Shown here: positions 1-10,867 of the stretch, piece after piece | How the letters are laid out: each line of letters opens with the position of its first letter | Position numbering within the stretch: the stretch's first letter is position 1 | NCBI RefSeq assembly: GCF_029784135.1 | Contig: NC_073746.1 | Span: forward strand, 69,937,542 to 70,001,541 | Length of the DNA stretch: 64,000 nt | Source: Toxorhynchites rutilus septentrionalis | Taxonomy: Eukaryota > Arthropoda > Insecta > Diptera > Culicidae | Direction: 5' to 3' | Program-made: the position numbers and the translations under genes | The notes under the pieces: generated by a model | What the model was told of the DNA's origin: nothing | What the model saw: the letters and a program-made list of their open reading frames with translations, nothing else | Databases searched by the model: none

Positions 1-379
1 ACCGGTCGATTTGGATTGCTTGTGAGTGAATTAACTTCTTACGAAATCAAAGTCAATAGTTATACTACCAAACAAGCAGGTGACCATTTTTAATGCATAC
101 GTTAAATGGACCATTTTTCTGGATGTATTGACAGTTCTTCTATTGCCTTTGGCTGTTCCTCAAATGTAGTTTATTGACGTATCCTTTGAACCATAAATGA
201 GCTTAGTCGCCGACCGCCTTTGGCCGTTAAAAAGCAGACCCTCTTCGAGTTGATCTAATACTCCCTCCCGAAAAATTACGACGTGTAGTTTACGTTGGAA
301 ACTCGCTGGATAATATTCCCATCTAATAGTGATTTTTATAGACTTGGAAATTATTGAACCGCTGCCATACACATGAAAC
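1..379. other. Unassigned left flank
   Basis: I see no gene, exon or clear transposon end here. The segment leads into the minisatellite that follows and may belong to the same repeat, but it lacks the repeat unit's recognisable core. Confidence 0.3.
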
Positions 380-1130
380 ACAATTTTTTTTAAAACTCGA
401 GAATTAATCAAGCAAACGAACCCAAATTTGGCATGTGGAGGTTTCAGGGTGCAATAAATGATTCTATGTGGGATCGACACTCCTCTTCCATCTCTAAGGG
501 GTGGAGAACCTGCCATGCAAATGAACCATAATTTTTTGCATAACTCAAGAACTAATCTAGCAAACGGAACCAAATTTGGCATGTGGAGGAATTAGGTGGC
601 AGTAATTGTTTCTATGGTAGTTTGACAATCCTCCCCTCTATCTGAAGGGTAGAGGGGCTGTATAACTCGAGAACTAATCAACCGAAGGGAATCAAACTTG
701 GCATACAACGTTTTTAGGGATCGATAAATGTTTCTATGGTGATTAGACACTCCTCCCCCCTCCCCTAGGGTGGGATGCTGCAGAACTCGAGAATCAATGA
801 ATAATAATAATATAAGGGGCAATAAATGTTTCTATAGTGGTTTGACACTGGCATAACTCGAGAATCAATCAAGCAAACGGAACCAAATTTGGCATGTGGA
901 GGTTTTAGAGGGCACGAAATATTTCTATGGTGGTTCGACTTTCCTCTCCTGCTCTGCTATACAAATGAAACACAAACTTCTGCATAACTCGAGAAATAAT
1001 CCAGCAAATGGAGCCAAATTTGGGATGTGAGGGTTTTTGGGTTAGAGAAATGTTTCTATGATGGAACGACACCCCTTCCTCCTCTGGAATGTAGAGGGGG
1101 TCCCATAACTCTGAACTCTGAAGGGAAATG
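380..1130 (+). repeat. Minisatellite of ~122-bp units
   Basis: Degenerate tandem units start at about 395, 538, 660, 782, 852, 984 and 1105. Each carries a core like ATAACTCGAGAACTAATCAA, then CAAATTTGGCATGTGGAGG, then a GTTTCTATGGTGG stretch and a pyrimidine-rich CCTCCCCCCTC stretch. Spacing is mostly 121-132 bp, with one shortened unit (782 to 852). A single unit of the same family recurs at 3721-3840, again just upstream of the same Helitron-like tail, so the array is probably part of that element. Open frames across it are by-products of the repeat. Confidence 0.8.
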
Positions 1131-1199
1131 GGAAAATTCGGAAAATTCAATTCCCATATAATTACAAGCGTTGTTAGTCCATTTCATGTTTGCGCCAAC

Positions 1200-1658
1200 G
1201 AAATTGATTTTTGTTCGATAGTGGAAATGAATTTCAATGTGATAAAACGCACTCCTATATCTTCTTCTATCTATAAAAATAAAAATAGATCGCCGAATGT
1301 GTTGATAAGAGCAAAACTCGAAGAAGGAATTATCCGATTTAGGGCTATCTTCATTCTATCATATTTTCTGTATCAAACATTTATTCCATGTAACGGAGAA
1401 ACATGTCATTTGCAAGTGATTGAAAAATCTTGAACGGAGATTGTGTCTGAAAATAATCTGATATTTTAATGACGAGTTTTGGTAGAAGTCCTAGGATATT
1501 TATATTAAAAGTAAATTGTAGAGGATCAATTAGTAGATGAATCAATGAACAGTTTTGCGATTGGACCCATGATCGTAAGTAAGAAAACGTGAATGTTTGG
1601 AGGTATTGATAACAAAAAATAAATTTTGGTCGGGTCGAAGTTTGCGGGTTCAGCTAGT
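1200..1658 (+). mobile_element. Helitron-like element, 3' part (copy 1)
   Basis: From about 1261 (CTTCTATCTATAAAAATAAA) the sequence matches a second copy at 5248-5608 along its length. It ends at 1658 with GGGTTCAGCTAGT. A CTAG-T terminus preceded by a CGAAGTTTGC(C)GGGTCAG-like stretch is the usual 3' end of insect Helitrons as I know them. No Rep/helicase coding is present, so it would be non-autonomous. I could not see a convincing terminal hairpin, so the class call rests on the end motif and the linked minisatellite. Confidence 0.5.
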
Positions 1659-2010
1659 AAAATATAAATTTGGGCTATTGTAGCATACCAACATTTACCC
1701 CTTTCATTTATCCCGAATTCCATTCCATCCATGCGTAAGCAATACGCGTTTTCAATATTTTTCCAAAACATTCGCTAATGAGTCATAAACAAACTCGTAA
1801 ATTTCAAAACAAATTGTTTCCTTATGACTAACTCATCAATACCCCTTTTCATAATTTTCATATGTGAGTTTATTTAAAAGTATGAAGATTGGCTTATGAA
1901 ACTATACATCACAAAACTTTTCATCCTAAAGCTATAAAAAAGTAAAATGAAATTAATGAGTTAAAGTCCTTGAAGTAATGATGGAAGACAGTAAACCCAT
2001 TGTTTCATTC
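1659..2010. other. AT-rich spacer, nothing recognised
   Basis: No coding similarity, inverted repeats or target duplications seen between the Helitron-like end and the retrotransposon fragment. Confidence 0.4.
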
Positions 2011-2990
2011 TCAATATCCCTCACATTGATTTTTTACTTTAATCAGACCTTTTAGTTCGGCTTCTAGAGCTTGGTGCTTTCGAAACCATTCCACTAGTCC
2101 AGTTTTCCGGAATTTTTTGAAAGCGGATGATTTTTCAAGGTAGACCTTTGAACACTCCTTGTCCCACCAAAGTGATGGAGGACGGCGTCGGAAAGTGGTA
2201 GCAGGAACACGTTTCTTTTGAGCTTGAAGTGCGCCTTCGTAAATGAAACTCGATATAAAATTATACTCTTCGAGTGGAGGAAGTTCATGCATTGAAACAA
2301 GTGCTTCAGATATTATTTCTGCAAATTTTCTCCAGTCAATATTTTTCGTGAGGTCATACGCAATATCGACTGACTCACGAGAACCTGATTCATTGGCGAT
2401 CGATAAAATTATTGGCAGGTGGTCACTACCGTGGGGTTCTTGGATTACCTTCCACGTGCAATCCAGGGATAACGAAGAAGAGCAAAGTGATATGTCTAGC
2501 ATGCTTGCCCGTGCAGGCTATTCTAGTTGCTTCCCCAGTATTCAAAATTCTAGTTGCTTCCCCAGTATTCAAAACTGTCAATTTGAAGTTGTCACACAGA
2601 TCATAAATCAAAGTGGCACGGTTGTCATCGTAGAGTGAACCCCATGCTGTTTCATGGGAGTTGAGGTCACCTAAGATTAGCCGCGGCTCCGGCAGTGCCT
2701 CGATGATATCAAAAAACTGATGGCGACCAACCATAGTTCTTGGAGGAATATATATCGAGGCAATACAGAGGTCTTTGCCATTGATTTGTGTCTGGCAAGC
2801 GACAACTTCAATGCCTGTCATCGATGGGAGAGTGACTCTATAGAAGGAGTGGCATTTTTTGATCCCCAATAGTACGCCACCAAACATTGATTGATGGAAA
2901 ATGGGTCATTTCCCTAACAAATACTTATGCGCAACGCTGCTATTCTTGTATAATTACGATATCGGAGTTTAACATGGTTGGATACGTTGA
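2011..2990 (-). pseudogene. Jockey/I-type non-LTR retrotransposon, endonuclease fragment
   Basis: Minus-strand reading gives an apurinic-like endonuclease domain of a non-LTR retrotransposon. The first part (about 2990-2430) has an NSDIVIIQE-like start and the catalytic motif ILGDLNSHETAWGS. After a frame change near 2500 it continues with GSDHLPIILSI, the conserved terminal SDH motif, then a charged linker with SLWWDKEC near 2160. The family's role is to nick target DNA before reverse transcription. No reverse transcriptase follows, so this is a fragment cut at both ends. A 27-bp tandem duplication at 2523-2576 adds to the damage. Jockey versus I clade cannot be decided by eye. Confidence 0.8.
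2523..2576. repeat. 27-bp tandem duplication
   Basis: CTAGTTGCTTCCCCAGTATT plus seven more bases appears twice back to back inside the endonuclease fragment. In the protein it duplicates a short VLNTGEATRI-like stretch. It looks like a local replication slip after the element died. Confidence 0.9.
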
Positions 2991-3720
2991 TTTGAGTGCA
3001 TGATTCATATTTCATATCAGATGGGATTCAAGCACTGGCGAAAATCTGGGCTCGAAACACATGTTATGCCACCAGAACAGAATTCAGTTAAGATCAAATA
3101 TGAATTTCAGCCCAATGAAACTTTTATATTTAGGTTAGCTTCAAAACTAGAATGGGTCTCATCGTTGACAAATCAAACCCTGTAGGTTTTGGCAACAGCA
3201 ACGTCGACAATATCGCCCGTAGGTTTTTTTGCAAGCCAGAAACATGTTCCGAAATAACTGGCGTGGATTTAGAATTGATGAAATGACTTCGAAATAATCT
3301 TATAGAAATTTCATGTTCGACATTTCGACATGTATCGACACAGCAAAACGTTACGTTGCTCTGTACTCTTGATCAACTATAGAATTATAACTCATGGCTA
3401 TGGAATTATTCAAACCGCCATACTACATATAGAGAGAATGACCAAAGAGGCTCAAGAGAAGAGTAATAAAATAATTAAACATACCCAAGAACATTTCATT
3501 CCATTTTTTGTTTTAATTTGTAATCTAAAGTATGTAAAAAATACTACGGGGGGATGGTGGCACAAAATCCAAAAAAATTGGATCACGTTCTTTATGGACG
3601 GCCCCAAATCCCCAATCCGGCCCCAATTTGTCAAAAAAAAGGGACTTAAGAATACACGTGAAACAGCGACACTGGCGCGTATTCATTCAAACCGAAAGTC
3701 CAATAGAATACTTATCACAA
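2991..3720. other. No gene recognised
   Basis: Open frames here show no conserved motif. The base composition is ordinary for the flanking repeats, and I see no element ends. Confidence 0.35.
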
Positions 3721-5608
3721 ACTGCATAACTCGAGAACTATTCAAGCAAATGGAGCCTAATTTGGCATCTGAAGGTTTTAGGGGGCAAGAAACGTTTCTA
3801 TGTTGAGTAGACACTCCTCCCCCCACTCTAAGGAGTGATCTCTGATCTTTGTTCGAAAGTGGAAATTGATTTTAATATGATAAAACTCACTCCTATGCTG
3901 CCGTAATCTCGCAAAGTGACGCAAGCGCCAACATTGACATTTTACGTTTTTTGTTATAGATCGATAAAGAATACCAAATCCTTCCAAACAACTGTGAAAA
4001 TTTACAGAAATGTGAAAAAATGACCCCGTGAAAGCTTGAAAACGGAGTTTCCACTGTGATGGGGCGCAAGCGCCATTTTCTCTATGTTGTGACGTAATTT
4101 GATATTGATGCGATGTGATTTTTTTTATCTGTTCTGATAGAGTACGATGAACGAGCAGGGACTGCAATATTCACATAACAACTTCTTCCGTAATGAACGT
4201 TTAGCATAATAAAAGTCACATGCCTTCTTTCTGGTAAAAAACCCCTTTTTTAGAAGCTTGTCATGCCAAGTATTTTAATCAAAAACAGTCCATCCCCATG
4301 TAATGTTACTTTTATAATAGCAATTTTGTTTCAGAATTATAAATCATGTACTAAGAAGCTCACAAAACCATGTACTTTATATTCATAAAATCAAACTCAT
4401 CTTAAAGTACAGTTATCCTAGATTGAAGTGTATTGCTGTTCTTACATATAGCTCATAAAGATTAGAACTAAATAGTTCAAACTCATCAATTTAAGTATTG
4501 ATTACAAGGATTCCCTAATATGTAGTGTCTTTTTTCTTCAGGCATCAAGGGACAAAGCTTCTTGACGATGTTTACTTTCCTCGCCTGTTCAATTTCTCTT
4601 TCGGATAAATTGAAGCTGAGTGTTGATTGAAGGATAAATGTCGGATTTGGTGAACAGCTGCACTCTTCTAAATGCTCCAAACGAAACGAAACACATCTTG
4701 TAATAAAACTCAAAACATCCTCGCGTAAACTGAATCTGTTTTACTTCGGAAAATTTCGGACGGCATTATGTTATTTAACACGGATGGTTTCAATTGCATT
4801 TTGAATTCGAAAAAATCGGTGCTGTCCATAATTATTACAATCGGGTTCTGAACTACGTTAACCTGCTCGACTCATGCTACAAATTTGGGTAAGTATGTGA
4901 ATTCTTCTCCCTGATGCTTCGCTCAACGGCAGCATGTTGGAGAAAATAATTGGAAACAGATTCTCACATACTTTGATGGATGAACGCCAATCGGTTGTGG
5001 AAACAGCGATTTAAATTTGCTGTTTCCAAAACAAGTTGGCGTTGGTGGCATAGCTTTAATAAAACTGCATTTTTTTCAAAAATCAAGCCGATGGCAATGT
5101 TTTTCCATCAACAATACACATTTTGTACAGATCAGATTTTCGTACTGTACGCGTATGCTGATTATACATGCAATTTTACAAAAAGTCTCGTACTGAAAAT
5201 TCTTACCTCTGGCGCTTGCGTCACTTTGCGAGATTACGGCAGTATAGCTTCTTCTATCTATATAAATAAAAATGGATCACCGAATGTGTTGATAAGAGCA
5301 AAACTCGAGGAAGGAATTGTCATTTATTCTATGTAACGGAAAAACATGTTATTTGCAAGTGGTTGGAAAACCTTAAACGTTAATTGTGTCTGAAAATAAT
5401 CCCCTAATAGTAATATTATAATGACGAGTTTTGGCAGAAGTACTAGGAATTTTATAGTAAAAGGTTATTTTCAAAAGGTAGATTAGAAGATCAATCAATG
5501 AACAGTTTTGCGATTGGACCCATGATCGTTAGATTAGTAAGAAAACGTGAATATTTCAAGTAATTGATAAGAAAAAATCATTTTGGGCGGGACGAAGTTT
5601 GCGAAGCT
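3721..5608 (+). mobile_element. Helitron-like element (copy 2), interrupted
   Basis: The left part, 3721-3896, holds one minisatellite unit followed by the GATAAAACTCACTCCTAT stretch also seen at 1240-1258. The right part resumes at 5243 with TATAGCTTCTTCTATCTATA and follows copy 1 until about 5608, where CGAAGTTTGCG leads into unrelated sequence, so the CTAGT terminus is lost. Copy 1 reads straight through the junction (CTCCTATATCTTCTTC), which gives the empty site for the element inserted at 3897-5242. Confidence 0.6.
3898..5242. mobile_element. 1.35-kb DNA transposon with perfect 33-bp inverted repeats
   Basis: The left end 3898-3930 (starting CTGCCGTAATCTCGCAAAGT) is the exact reverse complement of 5210-5242, 33 of 33 bases. 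The flanks read CCTATG on the left and TATAG on the right, consistent with a 3-4 bp target duplication (TAT or TATR). The paralogous empty site is at about 1251-1268. A related GCGCAAGCGCCATTTT motif lies internally near 4060-4076. No transposase is recognisable, so it is non-autonomous. The perfect repeats suggest a fairly recent insertion. I do not recognise the superfamily. Confidence 0.8.
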
Positions 5609-5624
5609 ACATGGCGTTTGTTCA

Positions 5625-5725
5625 AATTCTTTAAATTCTTACACAGAAAATATGTTGAATTCAATTGAATTCAAAAATTGTTTCATTCAATCAATAATTC
5701 AATCAATACACACAAATAATTACTA
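5625..5725 (+). repeat. Dispersed repeat, partner at 22905-23000
   Basis: The stretch around GTTGAATTCAATTGAATTCA with a following TTGTTTCATTCAATCAAT matches the reverse complement of 22905-23000. Both extend into a CTT.AA..TTCTTA(C)A-CA flank. It is an AT-rich repeat family of unknown class. Confidence 0.6.
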
Positions 5726-5744
5726 AGCCAAAGGTAGTCACACG

Positions 5745-5790
5745 TCAACATTGCGGTTTTACCATAGATATAACCCATCCATTTTCCTGC
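5745..5790 (+). repeat. End of a dispersed repeat also found at 59250-59283
   Basis: TTGCGGTT(T)TACCATAGATATAACCCA is shared with the right end of the 58.2-59.3 kb repeat. Only the terminal ~40 bp is present here, so it is a remnant. Confidence 0.6.
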
Positions 5791-6032
5791 CCCGCTCATA
5801 ATCTTCGATTATTCACTACAGAAGCTCCTTTCTTGGTTCTTTGGAAATATTAGGTTAGGGAAAAAGTTATCCATTATTTTCTCGGTAGCTGGCTTTAGTG
5901 ATCAATATCTCATGTAATATCGACCATACAATTTCAAGTTCAGGCTCGTTGTGAAGGTTACATTTCACACTAAAAGAAATTCTTTTTCTGTTTTCAGTTT
6001 GTTACATTCAGTTGTGAGTTACAGGGTTTTAA

Positions 6033-6165
6033 CAATGAAAGTCAACAAACAGAAAATTCGGTACATTTTACACTTTTCTTTTATAAATGCGAAAATACAA
6101 GCCGGGCCGCTGAAATTGTGAATGGTGTTCATGGTACCGATGCAGCAAATGAAAAATACGTGCGT
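6033..6165 (+). pseudogene. mariner transposase, N-terminal piece
   Basis: Encodes the start of the DNA-binding region. One frame gives MKVNKQKIRYILHF, and after a frame change comes EIVNGVHGTDAANEKYVRF, matching the helix-turn-helix start of mariner transposases. It breaks at the R4 insertion site (target duplication 6163-6181). Confidence 0.8.
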
Positions 6166-6181
6166 TTTATTTTTATTTTTT
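6163..6181. repeat. Target duplication of the R4-like insertion, left copy
   Basis: CGTTTTATTTTTATTTTTT (19 bp) is repeated exactly at 9168-9186. The two copies bound the R4-like element and lie in the mariner coding region. Confidence 0.8.
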
Positions 6182-9167
6182 TTACGGACTTATCTCACTT
6201 CTTAACTAGGCGAACCTAGCCAGAATTTTCACCTACCCCCGGGCTTCTGAATGCCCGGGACTAGGCTCTGCGGAATGCACGTATCTGCATGCTCGTGCTG
6301 TTTTAGTCCTGACCGAGGAATTGACTACACCAAAACTGAAGGTCAGCAGGGGAACCGCGAATGTGTTGATCGCGCGTACCTTGTTCCCCGCGTTGAGGAA
6401 AGTCCTCAGGACACAGTTCACTCGACTCAAGAACTTGTCTCGCAGCTCCGTCTTGATGTCGGAGTGGCGAATCCCGGTGAGCTGTCGGAATCCAAGATAT
6501 TTATAGGATTCGCCACGAACCATGTCTCTTATAAACTCGCCGTCATAGACCTCGTAGCCTCCGGATTCGGTAAGTTGTCCTTTCAGCAGGTGGACACAGC
6601 GACACTTGTCGAGGCCGAACTCCATACAGATGTCCCTGCTTATTTCTTCGACAACCCGGATAGCTACACCTAGACGCTGACGTGAATCAGCGTAGACCTT
6701 GAGATCGTCCATGTAAAAGGTATGGGTCACTTCTTCGTGGGTGCCGTCGCCATACCTTATTTTATAGCCATGACCGTTTCTATTGAGCGTCCTACTGAGG
6801 GGGTTCAGTGCCAGACAAAACCAAAGCGGGCTGAAAGAGTCGCCTTGGAATATCCCCCTCTTTATCTGCAGCGTTCTAGACTGCAACACATTTTCCCCAT
6901 CACTAAGGTGCAGAGACGTGCTCCACTGCCTCATCGCATGCTGCAGGAACCTAACGACGACGGGATCAATTTTGTAGAGCTCCAATACCCGGACGAGAAA
7001 CGAGTGAGGTATGGAGTCATAAGCCTTCCTGTAATCGATATAGGCCATGCTTAGGTTCCGCTGGTTATAAACCGCCTGGCCGACTATGGCTGCGTCGATG
7101 ATGGCCTGGTCTTTGCAGCCATGCGTATTTTTTCTGCATCCTTTCTGCTCTTCTGCGATGATGTGATGCTGTTCGCAGTGGGCAGAAACTTTGGCGGTTA
7201 TGATGCTGCTTAATATCTTGTACAGACTCGATAGGCACGTTATCGGCCTGTACTTTGATGGATTCAATGTGTTGCTGTCTTTCGGGAGGAGGAATGTGAC
7301 GCCACGGGTGGCGAATTCAGGGAGGTTGTGTGGGTCACGTAGCACCTTGTTGAAGCACTCAGCTTTTTTTTATGTGCGACGGTCAGCTTCTTGTGCCAGA
7401 AGTTCTGAACACCATCGGGGCCCGGTGCTGCCCAGTTCCTCAGGTACCGCGAGGCTTCGCGGACATCGTTCTCTCCGACGATGATAGCTGGCATCTCTCC
7501 AATTTCACCACAACTCTCCTCCTCCCGTCTTAACCACATTTGCCCTTCGCGATGTTGTACTGGGGTTTCCCAAATACCAGCCCAGAAGTTCGTCACATCG
7601 CTAATATCTGGCAAACCTTCACGGTAGTCGGGCTTCTCGTCGCTAATGTGGTCGTAGAACGCTTTTTCGTTATCTCTGAACATCCGATTTTGTTCCTGGC
7701 GCTTTGCAGAGTCAGAGTAACGTTTCAGCCGTTTAGTTAGGACGCTCAATTGCTGTACCAGTGTTTCGAGTTTTTCCGTCAGCTGGTGAGCTCCCAGCTG
7801 GCGAAGTTCAGTAGGCCGCACGATCACAGCAACTTGGCGACATAATTTCGCCGATCTGCTGCCTCTTTTGTACGCCATCAGTCTTCCAATTGCAGCGCGC
7901 TTATTTAGGATCCGTTGCTCCAATCTCCTTCGCCATGGAGACTCACGCCTTTCACGGAGATGTTGGAGCAGTCCGCCTCTTGGCCTAATACGGTATCCTA
8001 AACTTTTGGCGGTCGCCACAGCAGCACAGTAAACTTTCAGTTGCAGCTCCTCCATGTTCTCAGCATCAACCAAGTGCAGCGGAAGAACGTGCTCGTTCAT
8101 GAGCTTTACTGCACTTGTCAGCCTGCGGGAATGCTGCAACATCGGGATCCTGGGGCGCGACAATGGGTCTGTGTCGCGGAACTGTGAGATCGCCTCGTCG
8201 TAGTGGAAGACCAGATCGCGTAGTAGTTGTTGATCTGGCTGTGGGTCTTCCGGCTCAGGGGGTTGTAGTACTGTGGCCTCCACTGGTGCTAATTCGCGTG
8301 CCCCACTCGCGAATGAATTGCTCAGCCATACTGAACTTCGTCTCGACACATCGCTTGCTCTGCTTGTTCTGGAGCTTAGTTCTCTCTGCACCTGCTGCTT
8401 GATCTCGTCGACTTGCGTTTGGGAGAGCATATTGTTGCGTACAATCGCTCTACGCCTCGCGTTCATCGCGTTTTGGTCAAGCCTCCCGACGAACTCTGGA
8501 TACGCTTCCTCGAACATTGCGAGTATTCGAGGGCGACCGCTCATGTCCGTCTCCAAAGCAGTGCAGATGTAATAGGCGCGGATCACGAATTCATTCATTT
8601 CGTGTGTCCACATGATCCGGCGCCTAGTGGTACCCACAAGTGTGGACGACTGTCGTCTGGCAGTCGCAACACGTCTCGTAGGCGCAGCGTTTCTTGGGTG
8701 ATGTCGTGTGGCGGTAGCTCTTCGGGTTGAACCCGGCTGGTGGCCCGCTCTTGCACCTCGCCCTCCAGCCGCTGGCCGCTCGCTCTTACGCCCGTTCCAG
8801 GACCAGCTCCAGTTCGGGGACCCTCCTCGGGTGATCGCATTCTTATTACTCTTCGTGATCGTAGCTCCATTTTATTGGGTGTATCTCCTTTGCCCGGGAG
8901 ACAGCGGGTTGGCAAGGCCTCCATGAGCCGGGAGGCCTTCCCCGGGAGAGATATAGCGCTCTGACTCGCTCGCACCCCCTCACTTAGCCACTTTCGACAC
9001 CCGTTCTCGGAGCCAAGACCAGGTGTGTGTTTCCAGTTCACGCCCGATCTAAAAATGTCGTCATATGATCTTCGTGGAGGCGTGAGATAGGAACATTTGA
9101 GACCAACAGGCAGGCTCCTACCCTATGTTGATCCCCATTTGAGAACCCAATTTGAGAAGAATTTTTA
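6182..9167 (-). mobile_element. R4-clade-like non-LTR retrotransposon
   Basis: Nearly 3 kb, minus strand, 5' end at the right. The single long open frame has a reverse transcriptase of the site-specific (R2/R4/Dong) type, and the left end runs into an A-rich tail at 6184-6163. It is bounded by a 19-bp target duplication. R4 elements normally carry a C-terminal restriction-like endonuclease; here the frame leaves the family pattern soon after the RT thumb, so that domain is deleted. Clade is inferred from the motif style (YMDDLKVYA; GCRKNTHGCKDQ). Confidence 0.8.
6233..8870 (-). pseudogene. R4-like retrotransposon ORF, frameshifted and C-terminally deleted
   Basis: The likely start is the ATG at 8870 (MELRSRRVIRMRS). 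A frame change at about 8640-8700 leads into RRRIMWTHEMNEFVI and a long N-terminal region with WRRRLEQRILNKRAAIG and QNRMFRDNEKAFYDHI. A second frameshift falls on a run of eight A's near 7364-7371. The RT domain follows: SKYRPITCLSSLYKIL, motif A MAYIDYRKAYDSI, motif B GIFQGDSFSPLWF, motif C FYMDDLKVYADS with both aspartates kept. After INTFAVPLLTFSFGVV near 6320 the sequence jumps to a short unrelated tail, so the endonuclease is absent. RT residues are intact, so the copy may be fairly young. Confidence 0.85.
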
Positions 9168-9186
9168 CGTTTTATTTTTATTTTTT
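9168..9186. repeat. Target duplication of the R4-like insertion, right copy
   Basis: Exact 19-bp match to 6163-6181. Confidence 0.8.
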
Positions 9187-9239
9187 CCCAATTTTTTTTT
9201 ATTTTTTTCTAAATTTTTGTTTTAGTGCAATACACTGAA

Positions 9240-9635
9240 TTAAGATCTCTACTGTCAACAAATGGTCCGTTTGAAGCTAGCGATTTACTTGAATCGTCCG
9301 GAAATGGCTAACAGAAGAGGTGTTGTGTTCCATCGGGACAACGCAAGGTCATACGATTCCGAGAGCTTTATTGGGATATTTTAATGCATCCACCATATAG
9401 AGTCCGGACCTGGTACCAAGCGATTACCATCTTCTTCTCGTATTGCAAAATTTCCATAGTGATGAGAAATTGGGATCAAGAGAAGATTGTAAAAGTCTAT
9501 TGCTAGAGTTTTTCGTCAATAAGGACCAAGACCTCTATGATGAAGAGATTATGAGGCCATTTTTAGAAAATGCCAACTAATTTCACAACAAAGCGATGCA
9601 TATTTGACCCAAATCGGACAATCCGAAGCATATTA
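9240..9635 (+). pseudogene. mariner transposase, C-terminal piece
   Basis: Contains the last two catalytic aspartates of the DD34D triad in HRDNARS and VPSDYHL, then LGSREDCKSLLLEFFVNKDQ and the C-terminal TQIGQSEAY stop. At least one stop and two frame changes interrupt it (near 9383 and 9575). The first catalytic aspartate region is missing. Confidence 0.8.
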
Positions 9636-9699
9636 AAAATAGTTTTGAATTTCAACCAACAACCAGTTTTTTAGTTTTCAACCAGTTATACTATGCATT

Positions 9700-10867
9700 T
9701 CAATTCCGAATTCGCATAAAAAAAACTAGAATTTTATGTGATGAATGGCCGTTGTTACTTAGGGGGTCGGGTTTGTACAACCTTCTTCAATGCTTTATTA
9801 GTGAAATAAACATCAGCATACTCAAAATGCAGACCTGAAATTGATGTTTTCGATGTTTGTCAAATGATCAAGGAGAACAGAGAAGTATATGCATGCAGTA
9901 AGGTAGACCGGAACAAGACGAAACGATTTTCGAAGTTCAATTTGAAAGCTATCTTAAAAAATCATTAAATCACTGAATTGAAACCTGTTTGCAGCACATA
10001 CATGATATAACAGATGACTTTCGATAAAAAAGAATAAAGGTGGATGTTTCGAAAAATATCAATTTTTAAAAGTATTAGTTTTCATATACATTGTTTCAAC
10101 TGGTCCCGTGGAGCGGGGTAAGTTACTATCATGAGTTTAATGAGTGGGTTTGCTTTTCGAACTATCGACAACTGATTTATGAAACACTAAATTTAATTCC
10201 TTCGTTACACATAAATATTTGGAAAAAAGGGGTTTTGGTACACGGGAAATGTGAGGAAGTAGCATACACACAAAATGGACCCTACATACTAATTAATATA
10301 CGAAACAATAACACCAAGAATACTATTTTAGACGCTTTCATGTCAAAGTAGAGCCACCCAAAACGACCACTAATGAGATTTATTAGATTATTCAAATATT
10401 CATATATTACATAACTCACTCAGGAAGGAAGGAGAAATTATTAGAAATCAATCCGAATAAGTCAAAACATTTTTATGCAAATGTCCATTTGTTGCATGTT
10501 ATGTAAGAAAGAGGGAGTCTAAAATAGTAAACAAATTGCGTCACGTAACAATTTTGCCTCATATCATGTCTGTGTATTCATAAATTACGTAGAACATACT
10601 TAGGAATAAAAAATGAATGATTCTTATTTTTTGAATTTATCATCATTCATTCATACAACAATCATTGACAAATAACGTCCGGCAGAAAAGCTTAAAAAAT
10701 AGTCGATTTTTCTTGGTTTCAACTTACTCAGGGTTGAAAAAAAAACATGGGGTGAATAAAAATGCTCAGAGCTATATAGAAAAAGATTTTTCAGTTTTGT
10801 TTTCAAAACCGCTATATTTGATTATCCCTGTTTGATCACCTGACGAACAATTCTGGCGATATTTTTG
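9700..10867. other. AT-rich spacer, no gene recognised
   Basis: No conserved coding. One open frame at 10091-10351 (86 codons) has no recognisable domain and sits in AT-rich DNA; I do not call it a gene. The mariner's right terminus, expected near 9700-9750, is not recognisable. Confidence 0.4.

Larger units (their letters stand above)
5850..9700 (+). mobile_element. mariner transposon, split by an R4-like element
   Basis: A mariner-type terminus TTAGGTTAGGGAAAAAGTT starts at 5850 after a TA. The transposase begins at 6033 with MKVNKQKIRYILHF and runs to EKYVRF at about 6165. Coding resumes at 9250 with CQQMVRLKLAI, RRGVVFHRDNARS (catalytic D), SPDLVPSDYHLLL (second catalytic D) and ends AYLTQIGQSEAY at about 9632. 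The R4-like element lies between the two halves. Even after removing it, the middle of the transposase is missing, replaced by an A/T-only stretch near 9187-9240, and the 3' half has stops and frame changes. I could not find the right inverted repeat. Confidence 0.85.

Noticed and set aside
380..1130. CRISPR-like array
   Set aside because: Units are ~122 bp, degenerate and contiguous without unique spacers, in a eukaryotic genome.
1128..1433. Protein-coding gene
   Set aside because: The frame crosses a minisatellite edge and the Helitron-like tail; no conserved domain.
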